The notes under the pieces are model-generated. The model made no database searches and was not told the DNA's origin. It saw nothing but the letters and a program-made list of their open reading frames with translations. This document shows, piece by piece, positions 8,470 through 17,063 of a DNA stretch of 51,710 bases. The first letter of the stretch is position 1, and the number at the start of each line of letters is the position of its first letter. Source of the stretch: Erysipelotrichaceae bacterium (GTDB lineage Bacteria; Bacillota_I; Bacilli_A; Erysipelotrichales; Erysipelotrichaceae); assembly GCA_017515475.1 (NCBI GenBank), contig JAFWFS010000009.1, positions 1 to 51,710 of the forward strand. The letters run 5' to 3'. The translations under genes and the position numbers were made by a program.

Positions 8470-10151
8470 ATCTGTACTTCCATTACGACAGCCTGATAAG
8501 GCTTCAGGCTTACCATTGTTTCATCTTTTTTAAGATCGTCGCAGTTGTTCAGCAGGATCCTGCCTTTCAGAAATTCCGGATCCGGCCGATAGACGGTTTC
8601 CTTCCTGCTGAAGTTGGCCATGACGAAGAGCTTTCTTCCTTCGTATTCCCTGCTGTAGGCGATGATCTTCCTGTTGTCGTGATCATATTCCTTCGTTTCG
8701 CCATAAATCGCGACCGGATCGTTCTTCTTGATCTCCAGCAGTTTCTGATAGAAGCGGTAGATTGACCTGCTGCTGTTTAGATCCTTTGCCACGTTGATGT
8801 CTTTGTATGCGGGATTCACGCGCTGCCACGGCTGCTTCCCTTTGTTGAAGCCGCCGTTGAGAGAATCATCCCAGGCCATCGGCACTCTGGCATGGTCTCT
8901 GGCTCCGTATCTGATGAAGGAGAAAGCCAGCTTTCCCGGCATGCCGTAGCCGTGCATCAGATCATAGACGAAGTGGGAAACCGGATCCTTCATTTCGTCG
9001 ATGTTCCTGAAGTCGCAGTTGACCATGCCGATCTCCTGGCCCATGTAGATGTACGGGATTCCAAAGCCCATATACGTGACAGTTGCCAGCATCGTTGCGG
9101 CCTCGTAGCGGAAATGTTTCGTATCGATGGAGAAACGGCTGACGCTGCGCGGATTGTCGTGATTCTCCAGGACCAGGGTATTCCATCCGTCCCTGCGGTT
9201 TTCTATCTGCGGATCGAAGAGTCCCTTCTTGAACTGCAGGAGATTGAACGGCTTTCTGAAGAACTTCAGTCCCCCGATGTTGTCCGAATCCAGATGCGCA
9301 AAATCGAATATCGTATCCAGCTCGTGATTCTCTTTCTTTACATAGGCTCTTGCGTTTTCAGGAGATGGACGGTAGGATTCCCCGACCGTATAGCAGTCGT
9401 ACCGGGAAAAGGATCTTTCATACAGTTCCTGCAGGAACTCATGGATGCGCGGGCCGTCGATGAAATACTGCGAACCTTTCTGGGAAGTCTTTCTGTCTTG
9501 GTCATCCCGGATCGGATAGACTTTGGAAAACATGTTGAAGACGTCGAAACGGAAACCGTCCACGCCCTTGTCCAGCCAGAAATTCAGAATGTCAACGATC
9601 TCGTCCCTGACCTTCGGATTCTCCCAGTTGAGATCTGCCTGTTCCTTACAGAACAGGTGCAGATAGAACTCGTCGGTATCTCCTATCCTCTCCCAGGCGC
9701 TTCCGGTAAAAGTGGAAGCCCAGTTGCTTGGCGGAAGCAGTTTTCCTTTCTCCTTCTTTCCCTTGCGGATGATGTAGTAGTCCCGGTATGGAGAATCGGG
9801 GGAACTGATCGCTTCCTTGAACCATCTGTGTTCAGTTGAAGTATGATTGATGACCATGTCCATGATCACCTTGAGATCTCTTTTGTGGCATTCTTTCAGA
9901 AGCCTGTCGAAATCGGCCATCGTTCCGAACTTCCTGTCGATCTCCCTGTAGTCGCTGATATCGTAGCCGTAATCGTAGTCCGGTGACTGATACAGCGGCG
10001 AAAACCAGATCGCCGTTGCGCCAAGATCCTTGATGTAGTCGAGTTTTGAAATGATCCCTTCAATGTCTCCCCAGCCGTCGTTGTCGCTGTCAAGAAAACT
10101 AAAAGGATAGATCTGATAGACTATCGCTTCCTTATACCATTCTGTTTTCAT
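8466..10151 (-). CDS. Alpha-glucosidase / oligo-1,6-glucosidase, GH13
   Basis: A 561-residue GH13 enzyme of the MalL/oligo-1,6-glucosidase type, hydrolysing alpha-1,6 or alpha-1,4 linked short glucosides in the cytosol. The N-terminus WYKEAIVYQIYP is typical. Catalytic residues are Asp203 in GFRFDVFNM, Glu258 in YTVGESY and Asp332 in ENHDNPR. The subfamily loop reads QADLNW where most oligo-1,6-glucosidases have QPDLNW. A small beta-domain closes the protein. GAGGGG lies about 8 nt upstream of the ATG. There is no sugar transporter or regulator next to it; the partner gene is the hydroxyacid dehydrogenase. Confidence 0.93.
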   Translation of the reverse strand: MKTEWYKEAIVYQIYPFSFLDSDNDGWGDIEGIISKLDYIKDLGATAIWFSPLYQSPDYDYGYDISDYREIDRKFGTMADFDRLLKECHKRDLKVIMDMVINHTSTEHRWFKEAISSPDSPYRDYYIIRKGKKEKGKLLPPSNWASTFTGSAWERIGDTDEFYLHLFCKEQADLNWENPKVRDEIVDILNFWLDKGVDGFRFDVFNMFSKVYPIRDDQDRKTSQKGSQYFIDGPRIHEFLQELYERSFSRYDCYTVGESYRPSPENARAYVKKENHELDTIFDFAHLDSDNIGGLKFFRKPFNLLQFKKGLFDPQIENRRDGWNTLVLENHDNPRSVSRFSIDTKHFRYEAATMLATVTYMGFGIPYIYMGQEIGMVNCDFRNIDEMKDPVSHFVYDLMHGYGMPGKLAFSFIRYGARDHARVPMAWDDSLNGGFNKGKQPWQRVNPAYKDINVAKDLNSSRSIYRFYQKLLEIKKNDPVAIYGETKEYDHDNRKIIAYSREYEGRKLFVMANFSRKETVYRPDPEFLKGRILLNNCDDLKKDETMVSLKPYQAVVMEVQI

Positions 10152-10184
10152 CGTAATGCCCCTCTATCATTATATCCTATCAAA

Positions 10185-10204
10185 CAAAAAGCCCCTAAGG
10201 GCTT
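10185..10204 (-). terminator. Intrinsic terminator of the 10215-10904 gene
   Basis: AAGCCC and GGGCTT form a short stem around CTAA, followed on the minus strand by TTTTTGTTTG. It lies just upstream of the GH13 promoter region (TATAAT on the minus strand at 10169-10174), so the two units are close-packed. Confidence 0.75.
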
Positions 10205-10214
10205 GCTTAACAGA

Positions 10215-10904
10215 CTATTCCTTCCGGATGAACCGCCACAGGAAATACACCATCAGTGCTTCACCGAACATGGAGATATAGAACATCAGGCTCTGACTCC
10301 TGTCTCCGGACGGATCCTTGCCTAGGAATATCCCCAGCAGAGTGAACAGCAGCATGAAGAATCCCGCAAAGAACATGTTCGGATTCTTCTTTCTGATCCA
10401 CAGATAAATGCCGATGCCGATCATGATGAAGACCGGGACCGTATCCAGCAGTGAGGTCAGTGTACTCGAGAATTTTCCGGTAAGATCCGAAGAGGCGTAA
10501 CGTCTGATCATTCCCACCGTCCTTGGCTCCGTTACGACCGTAAGTCCGCCGACAAGCCCCAGGACCATAACGATCAGTGCAAAGATCCAGGCGATCCTGA
10601 CGATAGTCTTGTTTTCCGTCAATGAATAGGCGCAGATCGGAAACAGAAGCGGGATCAGCGTGCAATGCAGGATATACCTCAGCTGGCTGAGATGATGGAA
10701 CAGCGTACCGTACTGCAGGAAACAGCCGCTTGCCAGGATCAGCGAATCGTAAAACAGACCCAGACACAGGATTCCCGTCAGCAGGGGGATCTGGTCAACT
10801 TTCCCCGTTTTGAATTCTTTCAGCATGAAATAGATCGCCACGGCATCAAAGGCCGTCATGGCCCACAAAACAGGAACCATTGTATTGATTAGCAGTTCTC
10901 TCAT
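10215..10904 (-). CDS. Polytopic membrane protein of unknown function
   Basis: A 229-residue protein with about seven hydrophobic segments, including VPVLWAMTAFDAVAIYFML near the N-terminus, a pair around residues 85-125, and a final helix MFYISMFGEALMVYFLWRF. The C-terminus is basic (IRKE) and presumably cytoplasmic. No transporter signature or catalytic motif can be seen. It is flanked by terminators on both sides, so it is a single-gene unit. I do not recognise the family. Confidence 0.8.
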   Translation of the reverse strand: MRELLINTMVPVLWAMTAFDAVAIYFMLKEFKTGKVDQIPLLTGILCLGLFYDSLILASGCFLQYGTLFHHLSQLRYILHCTLIPLLFPICAYSLTENKTIVRIAWIFALIVMVLGLVGGLTVVTEPRTVGMIRRYASSDLTGKFSSTLTSLLDTVPVFIMIGIGIYLWIRKKNPNMFFAGFFMLLFTLLGIFLGKDPSGDRSQSLMFYISMFGEALMVYFLWRFIRKE

Positions 10905-10960
10905 ATTTGTTTCCTCTATCAGAATTATAACATCGATCGCATTGCCGTAAAACCGATCAT

Positions 10961-10986
10961 AAAAAAGACCGGATGCCGTTCCGGTC
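10961..10986 (-). terminator. Intrinsic terminator after the CorA gene
   Basis: On the minus strand GACCGGA and TCCGGTC pair and are followed by CTTTTTTATG. It lies just past the stop of the CorA-like gene. Confidence 0.8.
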
Positions 10987-11007
10987 GATTCTATGTTTAC
11001 TGTTATG

Positions 11008-11925
11008 CTACAGCCACTTCTTTCTCTTAAAGTACAGCAGCGATACCACGACGATCAGGATGCAGACGATGAAGACGATCGGATAGGATTTCTCCATATT
11101 CAGTTCCGGCATGTATTTGAAGTTCATACCGTACCATCCCGTGATCAGAGTCAGCGGCATGAACACGCTTGTTACGACCGTCAGCAGGGTCATGATGTTG
11201 TTCTGCTGTACCGCGATCGATTCCCTATGATAGTCCCGGATCTGTATCGAGTAGTCTCTTAAGGATGCCGCGTTGTTGTAGAGACGGTCGAGCCGGTTCA
11301 TGTACGAACGGAAGTAGCGCATGTTCTCTTCGGCAAAGAATCCGTTCTCGTTCTCATCGAGTTCCTGTACTACATCCATCAGTTGTTCATAGTGCGTCAA
11401 AAGATAGCGGATCGAGGATCTGACATAGTTTGCACCGTTCATGGAAATGTCCCGTTCGTTGTTCTGAATCTTCGTTTCCATTTCATCCAGTTCCGTTTCG
11501 TACTTCTCCATGATGCGCAGATCGTCTTTCACGACATGATCCAGGAAATCGTAGAGGAATCTTTCCAGACAGGGAGCCGTCCATTTCTTTGTCCTGGCGA
11601 TCTCTTCCATGGCCTTCTTGACATAGCCGCTGTCATCCACGATGATGACGTTCTTTCTGTTTATGGCATAGGCAAAATGGAAATCGTCGTTCTCCATGTT
11701 GTTCCGGTCGGGAATCGAAAAGGTTCCGGACAGGGAATTGTAGTTGACGTTCGCTTCTGTCGTCAGCATTTCCTTTCGTTCGTTGTCGATCTCCTCGGAA
11801 AGCGGCAAGTTTTTCTTTTCCTTTATCCACTCTTTCCCGTTCAAAACGGCGATCCGTATCTTCCTGCTTTTTCTGTATTCTTCTTCTGTTGCCTGTTTTA
11901 AAGTCTGTTCGATCAGATAGTACAT
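11008..11925 (-). CDS. CorA-family divalent metal transporter
   Basis: A 305-residue CorA-like magnesium/divalent cation channel. The long cytoplasmic N-terminal domain ends in extended helices (DELDEMETKIQNNERD). Two C-terminal membrane helices follow, the first ending in the hallmark GMN motif at residues 266-268 (TGWYGMNF), the second running PIVFIVCILIVVVSLLYF with a basic tail KRKKWL. The acidic loop MPELNMEK after GMN matches the mouth of the pore in the family. Ion preference (Mg, Co, Ni or Zn) cannot be settled. It acts as a homopentamer in the membrane. AGAGGA lies upstream of the ATG. Confidence 0.92.
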   Translation of the reverse strand: MYYLIEQTLKQATEEEYRKSRKIRIAVLNGKEWIKEKKNLPLSEEIDNERKEMLTTEANVNYNSLSGTFSIPDRNNMENDDFHFAYAINRKNVIIVDDSGYVKKAMEEIARTKKWTAPCLERFLYDFLDHVVKDDLRIMEKYETELDEMETKIQNNERDISMNGANYVRSSIRYLLTHYEQLMDVVQELDENENGFFAEENMRYFRSYMNRLDRLYNNAASLRDYSIQIRDYHRESIAVQQNNIMTLLTVVTSVFMPLTLITGWYGMNFKYMPELNMEKSYPIVFIVCILIVVVSLLYFKRKKWL

Positions 11926-11958
11926 GTTCTTTTCCTCTGCTTTCAGTATAGCATTAAG

Positions 11959-12801
11959 CTATTCGATCGGCTTACTGACAGGATCATCCAGCAGCTTGGG
12001 ATCCTGCAGGATCTTCTCGATCATCGCTACGGACTTCGCGAAATAGAAACCGTCTGCGATCCTTTCATCCAGGGTAACCCCGAATTCGCAGACCTTTCGG
12101 ATCTCCTGTTTTCCCTTCTCGTTCACGATGATCTCGTCTTTGATCTCACCGATGCTGGTCAGTGAAGAACAGGTCCCGAAATCAGCCAGATTGTGATAGA
12201 TGGCGCCGCATCCGATAGAACCCAGATTGGAAATGATCATGCTGGTGAAATAGATGTTGTTGTCGGTAATGGATGCCGGCAGCAGACCGTACCTGCCCAA
12301 AAGTTTGATCAGCCCGAAAACGGGCACTCTGACAATATTCGGCAGTTTACCCAGGAAATCAGCAGCCGAGTTTGCTCCTTTCGCTTCCATTTTCGCGGAG
12401 CGCAGTTTTTCCACCTTTTCCGCGATCTTTCCGGCAATGGAATCCATGTTGTCTCTGTCTTCGATCGGTATTACCAGCATCAGTTCTTCCGCCTTGTCGT
12501 CCAGGGCGATCTTGGCGACAAAAGACAGCAGGATATCGTTATGCTCGTACATGTGCCGGTTGGCGATAAAACGGTTCAGCTTCGGCCTGTGGTAGATCAC
12601 CTTTGCGATGGCCGTCATAAAGGCATGGAAATAGGTATATTTCTTTCCTTCCTTCCTGCAGTCTTCCATGTATTTGACCAGTTCGGTAACGTCGATCTTC
12701 CGGTCGATGTAGACCTCGTTCTCTTTCCTGGTCGGTTTCAGGTCGATGCAGCACTGCATCAGTGTCGTCACATCCACTCTTCTGGCGTCTTTTCTATTCA
12801 T
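11959..12801 (-). CDS. E2-like acyltransferase fold protein lacking the catalytic His
   Basis: A 280-residue protein with the chloramphenicol acetyltransferase/2-oxoacid dehydrogenase E2 catalytic-domain fold, without lipoyl or E1/E3-binding domains. The ATG at 12801 has GGGAGGG 8-10 nt upstream; an in-frame ATG at 12831 does not. Recognisable parts are the KKYTYFHAFMTAIAK region, SNLGSIGCGA and the C-terminal TLDERIADGFYF. True E2 enzymes have DHRxxDG here with a catalytic His; this one has Glu near residue 246. Similar free-standing proteins occur in Bacillota, so the change may be a family trait. Either it uses another base or it binds acyl-CoA without transfer. Function unknown. Confidence 0.82.
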   Translation of the reverse strand: MNRKDARRVDVTTLMQCCIDLKPTRKENEVYIDRKIDVTELVKYMEDCRKEGKKYTYFHAFMTAIAKVIYHRPKLNRFIANRHMYEHNDILLSFVAKIALDDKAEELMLVIPIEDRDNMDSIAGKIAEKVEKLRSAKMEAKGANSAADFLGKLPNIVRVPVFGLIKLLGRYGLLPASITDNNIYFTSMIISNLGSIGCGAIYHNLADFGTCSSLTSIGEIKDEIIVNEKGKQEIRKVCEFGVTLDERIADGFYFAKSVAMIEKILQDPKLLDDPVSKPIE

Positions 12802-12840
12802 CGTTTCTCTGCCCTCCCGGATATTTGGCACTTTTCTAGC

Positions 12841-12876
12841 ACAAAAAAAGAAAAAGACCCCGTTTCAGAGGTCTTT
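12841..12876 (-). terminator. Intrinsic terminator after the VanY pseudogene
   Basis: On the minus strand AAAGACC pairs with GGTCTTT and is followed by TTTCTTTTTTTG. It closes the long minus-strand run that begins with addB. Confidence 0.8.
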
Positions 12877-12899
12877 CCGTTCATTCGTCATTCTGCTGC

Positions 12900-13898
12900 T
12901 CAGTAACCGAAAGATACGATATTCCAGTCGCCTTCCTCATCGCATACCAGCCACCACTAGTAGTCTTCATACTGATGATCCGCTTCCAGGGTTCCATAAG
13001 CTTCCTTCGGCGTATGGAAACTGCTCAGCACTTCAACGGCTCTGGTATACCCGCCTGTGCCTTCCAGAGAATTCAGCCAGGCAAGGTTCTCTTCGCTGTT
13101 GCATTCATCGCCGGCATATTTCAGACCGTTGAGCTCGACGCCCTTCCAGGAAGCGAACTGGCACTTGATCCTGGTGAAGACCTCATCCAGTTCCTCCTTG
13201 CTGAACAGTGCGGAATCACCATAGTCCAAAACGACTTCGGTCTCGTTCACTGCACCCAGGTATCCTTCAAGCGTAATGCCCTTGTCCATGATCTCTTTCG
13301 CGATTTCCTTATCATTCAGATAACGGATATGCCAAGGCTCATAGGCATAGCCGGTAATATGCTCCTTGCCTTCCAGATAGCGCAGGATGAAGCCGTAGTC
13401 GTCCAGCTTTTCATTGATCTTCGCCCAGATCTCCGGATACTGGACATGTCTTCGTTCTCCACCACGTCGACACCGTCGATGATCAGATACAGATCCAGCA
13501 CCAGGCCGGTGTGGTGCTCGGAAAAGCCCGGTGTTGCGACGACTTTCACCGTATAGTCCGCACCGTATTTTTCCGTGAAGTCATCGACGATCTGCTGCTG
13601 GGCGGCAATGCTTCTTCTGGCCGAATCCAGATCCACAAAGATCCCTTCCTTTTCCAGATCTTCCTTCAGAAGCAGATAGGCATCGTATGCCCTTTGTTCC
13701 ACTTCCACGTCATCACCGATCGAGTTGGTCATATTAACGGTCCGGACCTTGTTCTCCCAGTCCTCAGGCAGAGGATTCAGCTTGTTGACCAGAACCAGAT
13801 AATCCAGTTCGTAATCATCCGCAGTTTCTTCTTCCTTCTTCTGACATCCCGTCAGTAAACAAAGCAGTACGATTAATATAACAAATACTTTTTTTCGT
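12900..13898 (-). pseudogene. Broken VanY-like D,D-carboxypeptidase lipoprotein gene
   Basis: The remains of a lipoprotein with an M15B (VanY-type) peptidase domain that would trim D-Ala-D-Ala ends of peptidoglycan. The signal is still readable: KKVFVILIVLLCLLTGC with a lipobox. The metal site SEHHTGLVLD and the motif EPWHIRY are both present but in different frames. Lesions: the position with ideal spacing from GAGGG (13905-13909) reads ACG, not ATG (13896-13898); an A7 tract puts the signal peptide out of frame with it; a one-base loss near 13445, probably in a C run, separates DVVENEDMS from QYPEIWAKINEK; and a TAG at 12957-12959 precedes 18 in-frame codons (WWLVCDEEGDWNIVSFGY) ending in TGA at 12900. 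The C-terminal domain after the peptidase is of unknown function. Confidence 0.82.
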
Positions 13899-13948
13899 TT
13901 TTATCCCTCAACTTCCATCATTCGTTATAAACGGAGTTTTCTGTTTTT

Positions 13949-14773
13949 TTATAGGCCTTCTTCTTCGACAAAGCGGTAGAAGTCCTTCTCTTCCTTCCTG
14001 TTCTTCTCGGATACCGTTCCTACCGGCATGGCATAGAAGATGAATTCCTCTTCCCCGTCCAGAGAGAACTTTTCATTGCAAAGGGATTCCACAACGGCTC
14101 CGATCGCACATCCTCCCAGACCGATCGAGGTTGCCGCCAGATAGATGTTCTCGGTCACATGTCCGGCATCGGCCATGTTCATCCTGTGTGCATAGATTCC
14201 GTATCGCCATTCCGCCCGGTAGCACACGTAGCTGAAATAGAATACGACGTTCGCCTTGGCCGCCCAGACCTGTCCTTCCAGGGATTTCGAAATGAAATCC
14301 TTCAGATCGTCCTCTTCCTTCAGACACTCGATGCGATGCCCCATCGGCAGATAGTGGTAGAGCCCGTTCTTTAGACCTTCCACATCCTTGACTGTCATGT
14401 ATACCTCGAAAGGATGCCTTGCCCCTCCGCAGGGGACCGTCCTCAAGGTCGCATATGACTTTCCTCTGATCTCCTTGACGCCCTGACAGCACCACAGCAG
14501 ATAGGACAGCTGCAGCAGGTTCATCTTCTCCTGAGTAAATACGCGGTGCGACTGTCTGGAGTTGATCACATGCAGGAAATCGTTGTCGATATCTAAATTC
14601 TCAAAATCCAGCGGCAGCGGGAGAGATGTTTCGCACATCGGCTCCTTCACCAGCGGAGGCTGAGGCTTCTTCAGCTCCTGGTCGGTCAGATATCCCTCCT
14701 CATACGGATAAGCCGGATGCATGATCCGTCTTCCTTCTTTCATGGCCTTTAAGATCTCTTCCTGATTCATCAT
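13949..14773 (-). CDS. SagB-like nitroreductase family oxidoreductase
   Basis: A 274-residue flavin-dependent oxidoreductase of the nitroreductase/SagB-type dehydrogenase group. The core begins with INSRQSHRVFTQEKM and includes LRTVPCGGARHPFEVYM and the C-terminal GLGGCAIGAVVE. SagB enzymes in streptolysin-S-type clusters oxidise azolines to azoles on peptides, but no cyclodehydratase or precursor peptide is seen here, so a peptide role is not supported. AGAGAGGT precedes the ATG pair at 14768-14773. It starts 15 nt after the radical SAM gene, which makes it the last intact gene of the addB-addA-AmmeMemoRadiSam run. Confidence 0.85.
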   Translation of the reverse strand: MMNQEEILKAMKEGRRIMHPAYPYEEGYLTDQELKKPQPPLVKEPMCETSLPLPLDFENLDIDNDFLHVINSRQSHRVFTQEKMNLLQLSYLLWCCQGVKEIRGKSYATLRTVPCGGARHPFEVYMTVKDVEGLKNGLYHYLPMGHRIECLKEEDDLKDFISKSLEGQVWAAKANVVFYFSYVCYRAEWRYGIYAHRMNMADAGHVTENIYLAATSIGLGGCAIGAVVESLCNEKFSLDGEEEFIFYAMPVGTVSEKNRKEEKDFYRFVEEEGL

Positions 14774-14788
14774 TCATACCTCTCTTTG

Positions 14789-15631
14789 CTAGCAGTTTCC
14801 GGTATAGACATATTCCAGCTCTTCCCTGGCGACTTCTGCCAGTTCGTAGACTTTCTTCACATCCGTCGCTTCCCTGTCTGTCATATGGAAACACGGGAAG
14901 AAACGCGATACGTGCAGCGGGATGCTTCTGCCGTTTTCCAGAGACGCGATCCATTTCGAGATCTCTCTCATCTCTTCGACGGAATCGTTCTCTCCCGGGA
15001 CGATCAGTGTCGTCAGCTCGACGTGACAGTGCTTCACTGCTTCTTCGATGAAATCCATCGTCTGTCTGCGGCTTCCCTTCAGCAGTCCCGTATAGTATTC
15101 ATCGCTGAATCCCTTAAGGTCGATGTTCATCGCATCGATGCAGGGAATGATCTCTTCCAGGATGGCGAGCTCGGCCGTGCCGTTGCTTACCAGGACGTTC
15201 TTCATTCCGGCTTCCTTCACCAGCCTTGCGCAATCCCTTACATACTCGTAACCGATCAAAGGTTCGTTGTAGGTATAGGCGACACCGATGTTGCCCTGAT
15301 CCCGGTATCGTAAGGCGATCTTCACGAGTTCTTCCGGTGAAACGTAAGCCGCTCTTTGCGCCATGTCGAGTACTTCCTTCGACCAGGAGATCTCGCTGTT
15401 CTGGCAGAACGGACAGCGGATGTTGCAGCCGAAACTGCCTACGGAAACGATCATGGATCCGGGATAGAATCTTCTCAGCGGTTTCTTCTCGATCGGATCC
15501 AGCGCAAGGGAAGTGATCTTTCCGTAGTTGTAGGGAACAACCATCCCGTCCCGACAGGTCCTGGCCTTGCAGAAACCAAGGCTTCCCTCTTTTATTTCGC
15601 AGTGTCTGAAACAGACTTCGCAGACTGCCAT
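14789..15631 (-). CDS. amrS: AmmeMemoRadiSam system radical SAM enzyme
   Basis: A 280-residue radical SAM protein of the pyruvate formate-lyase-activating type. The cluster motif is GCNIRCPFC (Cys69, Cys73, Cys76; CX3CX2C). An N-terminal cysteine set (Cys4, Cys7, Cys11, Cys21) resembles a zinc or second iron-sulphur site of this subfamily. The AYTYNEPLIGYEY motif near residue 115 is characteristic. Its partners MEMO and AMMECR1 are in the fused gene just upstream, 13 nt away. The reaction is unknown; the trio is conserved across bacteria and archaea, with eukaryotic MEMO1 and AMMECR1 relatives. AAAGGA lies upstream of the ATG. Confidence 0.93.
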   Translation of the reverse strand: MAVCEVCFRHCEIKEGSLGFCKARTCRDGMVVPYNYGKITSLALDPIEKKPLRRFYPGSMIVSVGSFGCNIRCPFCQNSEISWSKEVLDMAQRAAYVSPEELVKIALRYRDQGNIGVAYTYNEPLIGYEYVRDCARLVKEAGMKNVLVSNGTAELAILEEIIPCIDAMNIDLKGFSDEYYTGLLKGSRRQTMDFIEEAVKHCHVELTTLIVPGENDSVEEMREISKWIASLENGRSIPLHVSRFFPCFHMTDREATDVKKVYELAEVAREELEYVYTGNC

Positions 15632-15644
15632 CCCGTTTTCCTTT

Positions 15645-17030
15645 CTAGAAGTGTCTGATCACTTCAAAACGCTGCAGCGTATAGTCTTCGTCTTTTCCGA
15701 TACCGCCTTTCTTTCTGGCGATGTCGATCTGTTCCTCTACCGTATCGACACCGTCCAGATCCGGCAGCAGCAGTCCTCTTCTCTCGCCACAGCTGACGAT
15801 GACGCCGTAGCGTTTCACATCCAGCTCTTCAGGTGAAGAAACGTCTTCCGTTTCACCCAAAACGTCGACGCTGATTTCCAGATCCTTCAGTTCATCTTCA
15901 CTCACAGGAGAAAAACGCGGATCCCTGGAACAGGCGCTTACCGCATTGGCGATGATCTCCTGAGCGATATTGTCCCTTGTCGGCGCTATCGTGCCGATGC
16001 ATCCTCTTAAGAGTCCTTCCTTATGGATGGATACGAATGTTCCCGCTCTTCCATTTATTAGTTCTTCATCGATGTCTTCAGGTATCGGCAGATATCGGCG
16101 ATGCAAAACATAGTAATCTACCGCCTGATAGGCCAGCCGGACATAGGCATCGGAATTCTCTCTTCTTTTCTGGATCTCGGCTTCTCTTTTCTTCTCATAT
16201 TGGAAAAGAAAGTGTCTTTCTTCATCCCTGCCCTGCGGATAGAAGGTACAGATCCCGTATCCGACACCCGTTACGTCCTCATGGGACAGAGCTTCAGCCC
16301 TGACTGAAAGGCCGTCGAATGCTCCTGCCATCATGACAAAGGAACGGTGACCGCACTCGGCCGCCTTCTCGCAGAAGACTTCGTCAAAATCGAACAGTTC
16401 GCCAAAAGCCGCTCTTGAGCAGACATCCATGATCCTCGCATCATATTCCGGTCCTTCCTTCGCAAATCCGTAGGGACCGTAGTCCTGCAGCTTATGTGAA
16501 AGATCGCCGCTGGCGATAAAGACGGCTCTTCGATCCAGTTCATCAATCACTCTTGCGATATACATGCCCAGACGATAGTGATCGCTTAAAGGAAGACCCG
16601 AAAGTCCGATACGGATGATTTTTCCATCCTGGTACTTCTGCCTGATGAAATACAGCGGAACCATCGTTCCGTGATCCAGCTTCGGATCTCTTTCGCCAAG
16701 CGTTCCTGCCGGGAATCCGTCTTCCTCGGCATATTCACATATCCTGTCTCTCAGCTCGCCGTCGTAGGTTTCTTCAAAGCTTACGTTCCCTGCGGCAAAT
16801 CTTTCGAAAGATCCCCATGCTTTTTCGCCGGGAGAAACATGAAAGTAATCCGCATACATGATCGAATGCGGTGAACTGACGATGATGGTGTCAGGTTTCA
16901 GTGCGGCCACTTCATCGGCTACTCTTTCATACGCCCGTATCGTCTTAATGATCTTCTTTTCTTCGCCCTTTCCGATGTCGGGAACGATCATCGGAGGATG
17001 GGGTACCATGAATCCGGCCAGTATCGGCAT
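15645..17030 (-). CDS. AmmeMemoRadiSam fusion: MEMO-like dioxygenase fold + AMMECR1
   Basis: A 461-residue two-domain protein. Residues about 1-265 are MEMO/LigB class III extradiol dioxygenase-like (GFMVPHPPMI, SPHS, DHGTMVPLYF, IASGDLSHKL), with His residues at the expected metal positions. Residues about 290-461 are AMMECR1 (RAGTFVSIHKEGLLRGCIGT, then SACSRDPRFSPV). In many genomes these are separate genes (system proteins B and A). The ATG at 17030 is preferred because AAGGTGAT lies 5-6 nt upstream; the in-frame GTG at 17039 would overlap that ribosome site. It follows addA by 33 nt. The role is unknown; the fusion implies that the two domains act together with the radical SAM enzyme. Confidence 0.92.
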   Translation of the reverse strand: MPILAGFMVPHPPMIVPDIGKGEEKKIIKTIRAYERVADEVAALKPDTIIVSSPHSIMYADYFHVSPGEKAWGSFERFAAGNVSFEETYDGELRDRICEYAEEDGFPAGTLGERDPKLDHGTMVPLYFIRQKYQDGKIIRIGLSGLPLSDHYRLGMYIARVIDELDRRAVFIASGDLSHKLQDYGPYGFAKEGPEYDARIMDVCSRAAFGELFDFDEVFCEKAAECGHRSFVMMAGAFDGLSVRAEALSHEDVTGVGYGICTFYPQGRDEERHFLFQYEKKREAEIQKRRENSDAYVRLAYQAVDYYVLHRRYLPIPEDIDEELINGRAGTFVSIHKEGLLRGCIGTIAPTRDNIAQEIIANAVSACSRDPRFSPVSEDELKDLEISVDVLGETEDVSSPEELDVKRYGVIVSCGERRGLLLPDLDGVDTVEEQIDIARKKGGIGKDEDYTLQRFEVIRHF

Positions 17031-17063
17031 AGGGATCACCTTCTTTCTGACACTATGAATGAC

